Shown piece after piece: positions 30,306 to 41,989 of a DNA stretch of 64,000 bases. Position 1 is the first letter of the stretch. Each line of letters opens with the position of its first letter. The stretch spans positions 135,001-199,000 of the forward strand of contig JACEFZ010013526.1 of the NCBI GenBank assembly GCA_014155875.1. The letters are read 5' to 3'. The position numbers and the translations under genes were made by a program. Source of the DNA: Cepaea nemoralis (Eukaryota; Mollusca; Gastropoda; Stylommatophora; Helicidae). The notes beneath the pieces are model-generated. The model was not told where the DNA came from. It searched no databases and saw nothing but the letters and a program-made list of their open reading frames with translations.

Positions 30306-33300
30306 TCAAGAATGATGATGACCATTCATTTCATCCAGTGGAGTTGAAAGTATGGAGCCGTGAGTTCTAAGATGGCTGATAAGGCCTATTTTGGCTCGAA
30401 ATGTTCTTTGACAATGTGGACAAAGAATGCTTGACGTTTCTGGAGGAGGTTTTTCTGCAGTCGTTCTTCTGTTCTGTCTTTTCTTCACAGCTCTTGCAGT
30501 CCAGGTTGCCTCACAAGTGACTGCACCCCTGCGTAATGATGCACGCCACGAATTTCGGTCTCTGGCTGCAGTCTCCCAGGTGTCATGATGAATTCCAAAA
30601 GCATTCAGTGAGATTTTCGGTGTCTTTAAAAGCAGTTTCATCTGGCCGCCTTGGGAGCGTTTACCACAACGCAACTCGCCGTAAAAAATCGTTTAGGGAG
30701 CCTGTGATCTGGCATGCGAGTCAAGTGACCAGCCCAGCGAATCTGATTCTTCAATAGTAGAGTGTGGATACTGGGCATGGACGCTATTTCTAGGACTTCA
30801 GTGTCTGGGATCTTGTCTTGCCATTTAATCTTCAGTAACTTCCTAAGATAGACTGTGTGGAAGTGGTTTAATTTCCGAGCGTGTCGCTGATAAACAGTCC
30901 AGGTTTCACAAGCATATAGCAGTGTGGATAATACAACTGCTTTGTAGACTTTCAGCTTTGTTTGCAGGCTTATTCCATTTCTGTCCCACATTCTTGTACA
31001 GTCTGCCAAAGGCCGCACTGGCCTTGGAGATTCTTGCATTCACTTCGTCATCAATTGTGGCAGCTTGTGACACAGTGCTGCCAAGATAGGTGAATTTGTC
31101 CACAACACTTAGACTATGACCATTCACTTTGATATTCGGCACAGTGTGATTATTCCCTGGAGCTGGCTGGTACATAACTACAGTCTTCTCCAAGTTGATA
31201 TTGAGCCCAAAGTTGGCACAGGCATGTGAGAAAGCTGAAACATTATGTTGCATGTCCGCCTCTGAGTTGGCGTATAGAGCGCAATCATCAGCAAACAGGA
31301 GCTCTCTGACGGTATCGCTGTCAATTTTGGTTTTAGCTTTCAGCCTTCTTAGATTGAATAACTTTCCATCCATGCGGTAGTTGATGTCTATTCCAATGTC
31401 GTTGTTCTCGAAGGCATTCGTCAACATAGCTGAGAACATAAGGCTGAAAAGTGTTGGTGCCAGGACACATCCTTGTTTCACTCCATTGGTGACAGGAAAG
31501 GGCACAGACAGTTCACCATTTTCCTGTACTCTTGCCTGCATGCCATTGTGAAATAGCCGCACTATTTGGACAAACTTTCGTGGACAGCCATATTTTGCCA
31601 TAATCTTCCACAGTCCTTCTCTGCTGACTGTATCAAAAGCCTTGGTAAGGTCGATGAAAGTGGAGAACATTACGCAGTTCTGTACCTGACATTTCTCTTG
31701 CAGCTGCCTTGCAGCGAAAATCATGTCAACAGTTCCACGTTCCTTTCTGAAGCCACACTGGCTCTCGGGAAGAAAGACCTTGATCGAGATGGGCCGTGAG
31801 GCGATTGAGAAGATTGCTGACGAGTTTCTTCCCTGCAATTGAAAGCAAGGAGATGCCTTGGTGGTTGTCACAGGATTGGCGGTTTCTTTTTCATTTGTAA
31901 AGGTGGACTATTGACGCGTCCTTGAAATCTTGTGGCATGGTCTCGTTCACCCATATGTTTGTAAAGACTTGGTGAAGCTGCTCTGTTAGGACCGCCCCAC
32001 CTGCCTTGTATATCTCTGCCGGGATGGAGCCCGGACCAGGTGCCTTGCCTCTGGAGAGTTGCTGGATGGCTTTGTTTACTTCCACTATGGTTGGCAGGTC
32101 ATCAAGTGTATCACTGATGGGAACATGATCAAGGCAGTTGATGGTTTCATCATCGAAGAAGGAAGTTGCATTTAAGATGATGCTGAAATTTTCTGCCCAG
32201 CGCTGAAGGATGTCTTTCTTATCGGTGACCAATGTTCCCCCATATGGTCTGAGGAGGGGAGCTGTGCCTGGTGATGTAGGACCATAGACCGCTTTCAGTG
32301 AGTAGTAGACGTTTTTCATATCATGCCTGTCAGCAAAGCCTTGAATTTCATCAGCTTTGCTGCTCAGCCAGGAGTCCAACATGTACCGAAGTTTCTGCTG
32401 CACTACTCTCTGAATGTTCTTGAAGGCATCTTTTTTTGTATGTTGACTTCGGGTCATTCAAATGTGCTTTGAGGAGAAGATGTTTCTCGGCCAGCAATTG
32501 GTTGATCCATCCATCCATCATGTGCCATGCCGATAAGCGTGGGCGGTCATGTTTTGCCATCTCACTCGATCACCAGAGTCGTAGATCAGCTCCGTGTTCC
32601 TGTCTCGACCATGCCATGTGGCCAAGCCATCCAGGTATTTGCTTCTAGGTCTTCCCCTTGGTCTGTTCTTTTCGATCTTGCCAGTTGTCACCAAGTTATC
32701 CATTCCATTTCTTCTCATAACATGCCCAAAAAATTTTGACTGTCTTCGTCTAATGTCTCTAATCAGTTTACGATTGGTTGATGTCTTCAGAATTTTCATC
32801 AAACCAGTCTTTATGCTTTCGGGGAGTTGGGCCCAGGATTTCCATAGCAGTGTTGTAAATTATGTCCTTTAGGGCTCTCCACTCTGTTTCTGTATCCTGT
32901 TTAGCTGCAGCATTGGGCTTGAGGCGGTCTTCCAGCATATTTTCAAACGACAGTTGCAGTTTCTTGCTGTTTAGGCGGGTGACATTTAGTTGTTGTTTTT
33001 TTGGGGTTTTTTTTTTTTTTTTTTGCATTTTCATCCCTTGAGGACGCAGTGGTGGTTTGATGTGAATGTTTATTTTCGAGATAATGAGACGATGGTCTGT
33101 CCAACATTCGGCACCACATGGATTTTGTCACCCGAACGTCTTGTCTGTCATTCTTCCTGACGATGACATAGTCAATGAGGTGCCAGTGTTTCGATCGAGG
33201 GTGCATCCACGGTGTCCTGTTTCTCATGGGGAGACGGAAAATTGTGTTGGTAATCAGGAGATCGCACATGTATGAAGAAGGAGAAGTCCATTGCTGTTAC

Positions 33301-34590
33301 AATTTCCGACTCCGTGCTTTCCAATAATGCCACTCCAAGAAGTGGTGTCCGTGCCTACTGTGGCATTGAAATCCACAAGGAGTATAAGTTTGTCTCCTTT
33401 GGGAACAGATGTTAATACATTATGCAGGTCCTCATAGAACGTGTTCTTGACATCATCTTCATTGGTCATAGTTGGTGCGTAGACACTCACAATGGTTGCA
33501 TGCTTCCTTCCATTCAGCAAGGGCAATTTAATGTTCATGAGCCTGTCGTTTATAGCCTTTAGAAATCCAGCTAGTTTGCCGACCAGGGTTGACTTAATGG
33601 CAAATCCCACACACTTTCCTCGCCTTTCCTTCCACTCCAGAAAAATGTTTAGCCGGCACCTATTTCACAGATTTGGCCTTCTTCTGCAAGTCGTGTCTCG
33701 CTCAAGGCTGCAATGTCGATGTTGTACCTGCCCAGCTCTCTCCCAATCAGTGCTGTTCGTCTCTCTGGACCCGACGCGCCGTCTCTGTCAAGTAGGGTGC
33801 GTACATTCCAAGTTTCGATTGTTAAGGGAATATGGTTTGCTCTTTTAGTTTTTACCTGTTTTTTCTTTCTTCGTATGTCGACCGCAGTTTAGGGTACCCA
33901 CCAACCGCGGCTAGCTGGTTAGGTAGTGATGGAGCAGACAATGTTTAGGGCACCTTTTCTAGCTCCTTCCCCATGCTATGGAGGTGAGCAGTGTGTTCCT
34001 ATAGAGGGCTGCTCAGTCGCTCAGGGAGCTGCCGATTCCCACAGCTGCTCCGGTCAGTAGAAGACGACCATATGACCTGAGCCGCCTGTGTGCAGGTCTG
34101 TGACTGCGACTGCCATCGTACCCACACCTGCAGCTTCGCCGCTCGCCCATCGCCACAGGGCTTGAAGGTGATATATGACGTTGGATGAATAATGACTTGC
34201 GCGATGAATTGGATTAAAGTGAGGAAGAGTTGCGCAATTCGTCGATCTCAGACTCTCGCCTGAGTCCATCTGAATCCAGTGGCAGGACAGGTCAACACGA
34301 CTGGAGACGAATACAGGTGCAGTGGATGACCAGGGCGTTATACGTGCCTTGCCATGCTCATTACGTCCCACAACCCTTTGCAGGTAAACGCCATCTTGCC
34401 CGTTGAATCAGGAATGATTTCTTCCGCACAGTCTGCCGGATCCTGTCTTCACATGCTGGGTAGGCATACCCTAGTTCACCTCATGGTTTGACACCAAATT
34501 GGCTACCCGCGCTTGGTTTAGCCAGCCTCTCACAGCTGTTGCCCGGGTGGTGGCCGCTGTAACACGACGTCTACCGGTGGTGTAGATAGG
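30306..34590 (-). mobile_element. LINE-G: near full-length APE-type LINE with C-terminal C2H2 finger
   Basis: Read in reverse: 5' UTR (about 34590-33850), endonuclease, RT, then a C-terminal finger. Endonuclease motifs: TWNVRTLLDRDG, ALSETRLAEEGQICEIGAG, VSVYAPTMTNEDD, LLVDFNATVGTDT. RT motifs: RGKAPGPGSIPAEIYK, ESQCGFRKERGTVDMIF, FIDLTKAFDTVSREGLW, VKQGCVLAPTLFSLMF, LLFADDCALYA, KFTYLGSTVS. The end is ILCPHCQRTFRAKIGLISHL (C-x2-C-x12-H). Several stops and frameshifts break it. A LINE-A piece is nested at 32507-32772. Clade is not certain (RTE-like or related). Confidence 0.85.
32507..32772 (-). mobile_element. RTE LINE-A 3' end, nested in LINE-G
   Basis: In reverse it encodes RKLIRDIRRRQSKFFGHVMR, RNGMDNLVTTGKIEKNRPRG, and an AYRHGT end. 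The tail here is (TGGA)n rather than (TTGA)n. Target duplication ATTGGTTGAT lies at 32497-32506 and 32773-32782, and the LINE-G frame resumes on both sides. Confidence 0.85.
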
Positions 34591-35511
34591 AGTGCATGCC
34601 CGAAATATAATAATGTGTTTTTAATGACATTGTGTGTGTGATTAATAGGAGACCATACCATCATATTAGCACAGTATTACGATGGTGGAAATAGGTTATA
34701 TCCATGGAATATATGGAAACAAAATAAGACTCATTGATTCAGAACTGCTACATATCAGGTTATAGAAACCGACTGGACTTTAAAATTGTTTCACCATTTT
34801 CACAAAAAAAAGGGGGGGGGGCTTACTGCCATGTAGGATGAATGACGTAATGGATAAGTCACAAAGAATCTGGGAAGTAATCTCGAACCAACAGATAGAA
34901 AAAATCGCCAAGTGACGTGAGAAGGGAGAAACGTCACAGAGGGATAGTTTAGCAACAATAGATAGAGCTGGGGCTGGTGGCACGGGAGGCGGCATGAGTC
35001 TATTCAAGGAGAGAAGATTGGCAGCAATCCTTCAGGAGATGGCAGTGATGGCTAGGAACTAATTGGTAGAAGAGCTAGATCATTGAAGCATTATTCCTCT
35101 CAGGCAGGACCAACAGATGGCCATGAATGTGCAAATTATGACTCGGCGAGAATGGCCAAGGTGACAGAACGGTCAACCGATAAGAGGCATTAGGAATGAC
35201 GATAGGCGGTGAGACATTGTCTTAGGATTTGAATAGTAGGTTCAGCTGTGTGATTATGTTTATTGATACGATACCGGCCCTCCTGGCTGTACAGGAACGG
35301 TATTCTGATGATTATTGGTATTATTACTATTATTATTCACATTTATCACAAGCTATTCACCGGGAATAACACTGACTTAATGAACACGTCAGCCGGCTTC
35401 TAGTTGTCAATGCTGTTAGCATATTGCTTCCGGATTCTGTCCATTTGGTTCCACCTGGACAACGAGTTTTGCTGATGTTCATTATTGTATGTTATTCACC
35501 ATTTGGCACTT

Positions 35512-35612
35512 ATCATACACAAAATGATGTCATATCATACACAAACTAGTGCCTTATCATACACAAACTTATGTCTTATCATACAAAAACTGATGTCTTA
35601 TTATAGCCAGCT
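35512..35612. repeat. 24-26-bp tandem repeat, four units
   Basis: TTATCATACACAAACTxxTG-like units recur at about 35512, 35540, 35564 and 35576-35600, each with TCATAC followed by A-rich sequence and GATGTC or GTGCC. Confidence 0.75.
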
Positions 35613-36140
35613 GATGTCTCCCTAGTATTGGACCAGACCAATCTAGCAGGATTCCACTAAGGTATCAGGTAAGGTTTTCTAGTAGAAGGCCAAGAGAGCA
35701 CAGTAAAGGATATGTTGTAGAACCGAAGACGAGTAATATCCCTGCCACACAGCTATCCTGTTCTGTCTCCCCCAGATAGCGATGTCGGACTATCACTTTA
35801 ATGCTTAACATAGTTACCAACTCATAACTATGCCAAATAATTAACTAACTCCGTCTTGGAAGATTTAAAAGATTATAATGGATGATTTGGGATGGTATGC
35901 ACAATGAGCATTTAAAAACATCACACATTAATTAACAATATGAGTGTTCATGTCATTATTTATATCACTCCGTTGTAATCTACATGCACAAGTTTTGGCT
36001 TAGTAACATAAGATTGTGTGCTTGATTCTTCACTGTGGATTCCTCTTTTGGGGGAATGCTATTGGAAATTGGTGGGTGGGCTGATAATGTGTTTGTGTCA
36101 CACAAGGTTTGAGTGGTATAGTTGGGCTCTGAGTGGTTAA

Positions 36141-36238
36141 TGTCCAAGCAAGTCATTGTCAAAGCAAGTCATTGCCCAAGCAAGTCATTGTCCAAGCTTG
36201 TCTTTGTCCGAGCAAGTCATTGTCCGAGCAAGTCATTG
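36141..36238. repeat. 18-bp tandem repeat, about 5.5 units
   Basis: Units of GTCCAAGCAAGTCATTGT with small changes (CAAAGC, CCCAAGC, CCGAGC, and one CTTGTCTTTG unit). Period 18, so it stays open in frame; the small ORFs over it are artefacts. Confidence 0.85.
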
Positions 36239-36840
36239 TGCGCCTAATTTCAACGCTGTCGTGTCCCCAGGCTTGGCCATGGGAATTTTATTCCTATGGG
36301 AAAGGTCCCATGGGATGGGGTGGGATGGTACAGCACACATTTATATTTCCCATGGGACAGTACCCATGTCATAGCAACTTGATCTATGTCAGAGCTACCC
36401 TTAATTTTAAAAAAAAAAAAAATAAATTTTACCTTTTCAAAGCTTTTTATCCTTCTTTTTTTTCCTTTATATATTTGTATCTATTCTTTGTCATGTGATG
36501 GGACATTGAATAAATAAATAAATAAATAAATACACATAGCCTTTTATTATATAAGATTACATTTTGGATGTTACCAGCTCTCGTTATAAACTCTGTGTAT
36601 ACCAGATTTGCATGTAAGATGAAAATTGTGGAAATGGTTCAGGGATTACCTGGATTAATGAATTATTAGAAACAGTCGATCATCAGGAAATTAATATTGT
36701 GCTGATTCAGAAACAGAATGAGAGTGTCAGAATGACACTGATTTGTCATATTTAGATTAAACTTTTTAAAAATAAAATACCTTTGAATATTAAAATTAAT
36801 AAATTCTATCGTTTTACATGTCTCTTTGTACATACAGTCC

Positions 36841-38907
36841 ATAGTCAGGTCTTAGTCAGATATGACTGAGCTACCGTATAACAGTAGACAGTATTACCTG
36901 GTTTCTGTTAGCGCCGAACGTTGGGCGGCGCTTACCAAACCCGACACCCCACATTGTGCCAACGGTTTTGGGCGGAAGAGCGCAATTGGGAGGGTACAAG
37001 CCTTACCCTGGTGCGAGGAAATGCAAGCTAAAGACAAAATGTCATGGCAGGGCAGACCAGGCCCTAAGCCTTGGTTGGCGGCTGGTCTAGGATCGAAGCT
37101 CCAACAGGCGGACAGTTAGAGCATTGCTTTGCTGATCCGGCAGCTTCTGCAGCTTGTCTTGTTCCAGATGTAGGGGTGTTACCTTTCCTCTGGAGTGAAC
37201 TAGGCAGGCCGAGAGAGGGATCATGCTGCATGGGCAACACATGATCTCTATATTTTAGCCCAGGCTTTGTGCTATGGAGAGGCAATAACTCCATCCCTGG
37301 TCTTAACTGGTCTCGGAATCAAAGCGAGAGACAACTGTTACGGGTTATAAGTCCTTGTCAGTTGGCGTAGACATGGGGCGCCACGCGTTGCCTCTGACGG
37401 TGGGAGACACCTACAGGTGTCACTGAACACTACCGCCCGCCTCAAGCTGGGCAACCCCCGGCCAATTGGGTGCTGATCCGCCACAGCCTGCCTGCTTCAA
37501 TGGGTGCTTGGGGCTGGGACAAAATCTGAATCGCAGGCTGTAAAACCAATGCACCAGGTACAAACAGAAATAAAAATAAAAACCTCAAGCTACGGCTTGC
37601 AACCTGGAACGTGAGGCATTTGATTTGGTCAGTCGTGAGGGTCTGTTCAAGGCACTAAAGAAGATTGGCTGCCCACCAACTCTTCGGTCCATTGTGGAAT
37701 CGTTCCACACAGGCATGAAGGGTATAATAAAGTTTGATAGTGCAACTTCTGAAGAATTTGAAATCAAGAGTGGAGTTAAGCTAGGTTGTGTACTAGCTCC
37801 CACCCTCTTTGGAATATACTTTTCACTTCTACTGAAATATGCCTTTCGTGATCAGGAGGGTGGTATATACATTCACTCACGCTCAGATGGCGGCCTTTAC
37901 AATGCTCAGAGATTGAAGGCTAAGATGATGCTGCAGTTACGACCCACTCGGAGGAAGAATTGCAATGTCTACTATCTGCATTCTCCAATCCTTGTTCTGA
38001 AATTGGTTTAACAATTAGCAAAAAGAAGACACAGATTATGTCACAAGGTGCACATGGGGTACCATCAATCTTTATTGACGACGCCGAACTAGAGATATCT
38101 AGGATCAGTGGTAAATAGCAAATTATCCCTAGATCAGGAAATCAACATCCGGATTGGTAAGGCAGAAACAACAATGAACAGCTTAAGAATAAGAGTCTGG
38201 GAGAACAGGAAGCTTACTGCCAAAACAAAAGTCCTTGTTTATCAAGCCTGTGTCCTTAGTACTCTTCTCTATGGCAGTGAAACCTGGACAACTTACTCAC
38301 ACCAAGAGAAAAATTTAAACAGCTTTCTTATGCGGTGTCTGCGAAGAATTCTTGGTACTAAGTGGCAAGACAAAATCACAAATACTGAAGTATTGGAAAG
38401 ATCAGGTTGTATGACAGTTTATTCCATGCTCAGTCTTCGTAGACTTAAATGGTAGGACATCTTAGGAGGATGGATGATGGTAGAATACCAAAGGATATCT
38501 TTTTTGGTGAATTACAGATGGGTAAGAGATCTCAGGGTTGGTCTCCACTACGATACAAAGATGTGAGTAAGCGGGACATGATTGATACAGGCATTGATAA
38601 TGCACATTGGGAGCAAGTCGCCGCTGAACGTGTTGCATGGAGGGCAAACATCAGAAATGGAATAAAGACAAAGGAGAAAATTATTGCAGATAAGTCACAT
38701 ACCGAGCGTTTGAGACGTAAGATGGTGCATGATGGTGGAAATGACCACGTGTTCACATGCACCCACTGTGAACGGACATTTACACCGCAAATTGGCCTTA
38801 TCAGTCACACTCGCTACCGCCATAGGTAAAAGTTATTATGCCTTTTTAAAGCACAAACTATTGTCTGTCAAGACGGCAAGGTGCCAATGTATGTATGTAT
38901 GTATGTA
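36841..38907 (+). mobile_element. LINE-D: both ends present, internally deleted
   Basis: Target duplication TGTACATACAGTCC sits at 36827-36840 and 38908-38921. A 5' UTR of about 740 bp leads to KLRLATWNVR (start of endonuclease, about 37590-37612), which joins abruptly, out of frame, to AFDLVSREGLFKAL in RT. The rest of the endonuclease and the first RT half are missing. RT continues with VKLGCVLAPTLFGIYF, but the catalytic YADD region is shifted. C-terminal parts: SETWTTYSHQEKNLNSF, ILGTKWQDKITNTEVLER, and a C2H2 finger FTCTHCERTFTPQIGLISH. The 3' tail is (ATGT)n. Confidence 0.87.
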
Positions 38908-39057
38908 TGTACATACAGTCCTATTTAGTAGACACTAAACCTAAACTTTCATATATTTCATAACTTTATTTGACCTGCATTCCATATTAATATTATAGTG
39001 GGAATCCGATGGAATGGGATGGGATCTGACAGGCATAATTACCATGGGATGGGATCT
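38548..39057 (+). repeat. 510-bp direct repeat, left copy
   Basis: It begins CTACGATACAAAGATGTG inside LINE-D and ends GGGATGGGATCT in downstream unique sequence. The right copy is 39934-40439. They differ at roughly ten positions plus one ATGT unit, so are about 98% identical by eye. A LINE-A fragment fills exactly the gap between them. Confidence 0.95.
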
Positions 39058-39933
39058 CATCCATCCATCATGTGCCATGCCGGTAAGCGTGGGCGGTCAT
39101 GTTCTGCCATCTCACTCGATCACCAGAGTCGTGGATCAGCTCCGTGTTTCTGTCTCGACCATGCCACAAGGCCAAGCCATCCAGGTACTTGCTTCTAGGG
39201 CTTCCCCTTGGTCTGTTCCCCTCGATCTTACCAGTCGTCACCAAGTTCTCCAATCCATTTCTTCTCATAACATGCCCAAAACATTCTGACTGTCTACGTC
39301 TAATTTCTCTAATCAATTTACGATCTTCATTTGTTTCTTGAAGAACTTGTTCATTGGTCTTTCTTGCTGTCCATGGTATTCTTTGCATTTTACTCAGAAA
39401 CCACATCTCTACAGCCATCAGATGTTTTTCAGCCTGACTGCTCATTGTCCACGCTTCACACCCATATAAAAGTACAGGTTCTATGTAGCATCTCAACACT
39501 CTTTTTCTCATTTCAATTGACATCTTTTTATTGGTCAGTATGTTTTTCATCTTGCTAAAGGCTACTTTTGCCATGGCGATTCTTGTTCTAATCTCTTCGA
39601 GGCATCTTCCATCAGATGTTATTACTGTTCCGAGATAATTGTACCTATTCACTTGTTGAAGAATATTCCCATTTACTTTTATATTACATTGTGGTATTTC
39701 GTTCTTCCTAGTGACGACCATAATCTGTGTCTTTTTACAATTTAATTCTACCCCTAGTTGTTCACTGTGTGTAACAATCGCATCTACTAAATTTTGCAGG
39801 TCCTGTTCATTGTCTGCAATCAAGACTGTATCATCTGCATATCTAATGTTATTGATGCATCGTCCCCCAATGTTGATTCCTTCCATATCTTCAATATTTC
39901 TGAAAATACATTCACTGTACAGGGAAAACAGAT
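39058..39933 (-). mobile_element. RTE LINE-A, 5'-truncated, between the 510-bp repeats
   Basis: In reverse the frame is open over 290 codons: LFSLYSECIFRNIEDMEG, CINNIRYADDTVLIADN, YNYLGTVITSDGRC, LYGCEAWTMSSQAEKH, RRNGLENLVTTGKIEG, ending AYRHGT. The tail is (TGGA)n at the left. The open frame continues past its 5' end into antisense LINE-D by chance. Confidence 0.87.
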
Positions 39934-40439
39934 CTACGATACAAAGATGTGTGTAAGCGGGACATGATTGATACAGGCATTGATAATGCACATTGGGAGC
40001 AAGTCGCCGCTGAACGTGTTGCATGGAGGGCAAACATCAGAAATGGAATAAAGACAAAGGAGAAAATTATTGCAGATATGTCACACACCGAGCGTTTGAG
40101 ACGTAAGATGATGCATGATGGTGGAAATGACCACATGTTCACATGCACCCACTGTGAACGGACATTTACAGCGCAAATTGGCCTTATCAGTCACACTCGC
40201 TACCGCCATAGGTAACAGTTATTATGCCTTTTTAAAGCACAAACTATTGTCTGTCAAGACGGCAAGGTGCCAATGTATGTATGTATGTATGTACATACAG
40301 TCCTATTTAGTAGACACTAAACCTAAACTTTCATATATTTCATAACTTTATTTGACCTGCATTCCATATTAATATTATAGTGGGAATCCGATGGAATGGG
40401 ATGGGATCTGACAGGCATAATTACCATGGGATGGGATCT
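39934..40439 (+). repeat. 510-bp direct repeat, right copy (LINE-D 3' end and flank)
   Basis: It repeats 38548-39057: LINE-D C-terminus DMIDTGIDNAHWEQVAAERV with the C2H2 finger, the 3' UTR, the (ATGT)n tail, the TGTACATACAGTCC flank and about 140 bp of unique sequence. This proves the duplication happened after LINE-D inserted. Confidence 0.95.
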
Positions 40440-40510
40440 GAAAGGCATAAATTACCATGGTATGGAATGGGATCTGACAAGCATAAATTACCATGGGATA
40501 GGATTTTAAA
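40385..40510. repeat. 32-bp-scale tandem repeat, about four units
   Basis: GGGATCTGACAGGCATAATT and ACCATGGGATGGGATCTG alternate with small changes. The same motif occurs with fewer units at 39000-39057. Confidence 0.8.
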
Positions 40511-40514
40511 AATG

Positions 40515-40770
40515 TTTTGCATATCCTTTACAGGACATCGCTGTCAACATCAGCATCTTTCAGCTGATTGTTGATTTCTTGGCAAGATTACGCTCAGTAA
40601 TTTGCCATTGCTTTCTGAGCGACCGGCTCCATACTCTCATAAGTCACTGGCGCAACTCGAACCACTTCCAGTTCTCGTGTGCTCACGTCAACCACGAGAG
40701 TATTCGGGGTTACGGAGAAAGCTGCTAACCTCTCGACCAGGGAGACCGACATGGGGTGCATAGTTCCTAA
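40515..40770 (-). mobile_element. SINE-V copy
   Basis: Starts (3' end) TTGCATATCCTTTACAGGAC, then the core in reverse around 40595-40620 (TTTGCCATTGCTTTCTGAGC), and a tRNA-like head at the right with a reverse A-box region CTAACCTCTCGACC. It resembles the copy at 47787-48028 more than the intron copies. Confidence 0.6.
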
Positions 40771-40771
40771 C

Positions 40772-41110
40772 GAGACACACGGCAATCACATCTGAAAAAA
40801 CACTCCGGATGAACGCAGAGAAGAAAGAAGAAACCAGGCATCAGGGGTTGATATCTCGTCAAGCCCTAGTCAAACAGACCAAGCGATGTTCGTCCGTCAT
40901 GAATGACGAGGATCATTCATTCACTGCATCTTTTGATGAGGAGCGAATGACTTGCGCTTTAGATTTATATAGCGAGGTAGTGGTCGCGCAACTCCGTCGT
41001 CCCCACTCTCTCGTCTGTGTCCATCTGGTTCCAGTGGCGAGCATGGCAAGACGACTAGAAGACGGACACAGATGCAGTGGACGTTAGGCTGCCACGGCCA
41101 GTTATCCCTG
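40772..41110. mobile_element. Composite of element-X tail and LINE-G-like 5' UTR
   Basis: The segment 40772-40835 matches the last ~60 bp of element X (CAATCACATCTGAAAAAACA, then an AGAA tail). From about 40945 to 41090 it resembles the LINE-G 5' UTR at 34190-34330 (GACTTGCGC, CGCAACTC, GTCCATCTGGTTCCAGTGGC, AGATGCAGTGGA). No target duplication found. Low-certainty assignment. Confidence 0.35.
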
Positions 41111-41904
41111 TATGTATCGACTCACTAGCCTGGAGTCTCGTGCAAACGGCCCTTCCGTCATTCCTTTTGTTTTCAGTTTGAAGACAAGCGTAGCGACAAG
41201 CAATGAGCGTATGATTACTGATAGGATCAATCAAATTTCCTTCGCCGAAGACGGACTAACCGCAAGAACAGACCACACACATATGAGGCGAGAAGCTGCC
41301 CACAGAAGATATTGCTCGTCTAGGTTGCGAACAGATCTCCCGATTTACGGTTGAGCCTCTCCAGCGCACAAGTGCATATGGCGACTGACAGGACAGACGT
41401 TCACCCACACGCAAGCCAAGAGTAGCATCGCTAAAGCGGCCCTCCCGGTACAAGGTGATACATGCAAAACCACTGGACGCCTACCGACGAGACCAAGCAA
41501 ATATAGCATCGTAAACTTTATTGTAAGATCGGACAGAACCAGACAGTCAGCTATACCTTTCAAAATATTAAGATGGAGTCCAGCCAGCCTTCCGCCAGAT
41601 TGCCATCAACCTGATCAAATTTGCCATTGTTAAAAAGTTCATCACGAGTTGTCAAGGTCTTATGTTGGATAGGATATATTAGATACTATTAGACATTAGA
41701 TCATCTTCTAGTGGTCTGGGTGGACAGCAGAGATTCTTCAAATAAGGACATCTAGGAAAATAAATAATTTACTGATTTGAACGAGTTAGCAGCCATCCGC
41801 AACTAAAACGTTACAGATATGTGCTTAACAAAATCTAGCCAATGCGGCTCAAGTGGTCTAGAGGTGGATTTACTTTTATGTATTACAATTAGTTCTAAGG
41901 TTAG
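41100..41904. other. No gene seen
   Basis: Mixed-composition sequence with short unsupported ORFs on both strands and no repeat that I can link to others in the window. Confidence 0.4.
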
Positions 41905-41905
41905 G

Positions 41906-41985
41906 AGGAGTGGCTGACCGAGTGGCTGGAAATCCGGATTCTCTTCGGGAGACGCGGGTTCGAATCCTCGGTAAGGTGTGAAATT
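41906..41985 (+). tRNA. tRNA-like sequence (Leu/Ser type), probably pseudogene or SINE head
   Basis: An A-box-like GTGGCTGACCGAGTGG (about 41910-41925), a variable-arm hairpin TCTCTTCGGGAGA (41940-41952) and a perfect B box GGTTCGAATCC (41958-41968) fit a class II tRNA. The D-loop to anticodon stretch is too short and no anticodon stem can be drawn, so a functional tRNA is unlikely. Acceptor ends do not pair well. Confidence 0.35.
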
Positions 41986-41989
41986 GTTA

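Larger units (their letters stand above)
34600..36826. other. No gene seen; local simple repeats
   Basis: AT-rich and without supported ORFs. Two small tandem repeats are listed separately. A run of A near 36410 and an AATAAATAAATA run at 36507 are simple sequence. TCCCATGGGATGGG motifs near 36300-36360 resemble those at 39000-39060 and 40380-40510. Confidence 0.5.

Noticed and set aside
39068..40033. 321-codon minus-strand ORF as a single protein
   Set aside because: Its first ~30 codons are antisense LINE-D and the rest is LINE-A RT; the fusion is a chance read-through across an element junction.
41906..41985. Functional tRNA-Leu or tRNA-Ser gene
   Set aside because: A and B boxes and a variable arm are visible, but the anticodon arm is missing and the acceptor ends do not pair, so it is listed only as tRNA-like.
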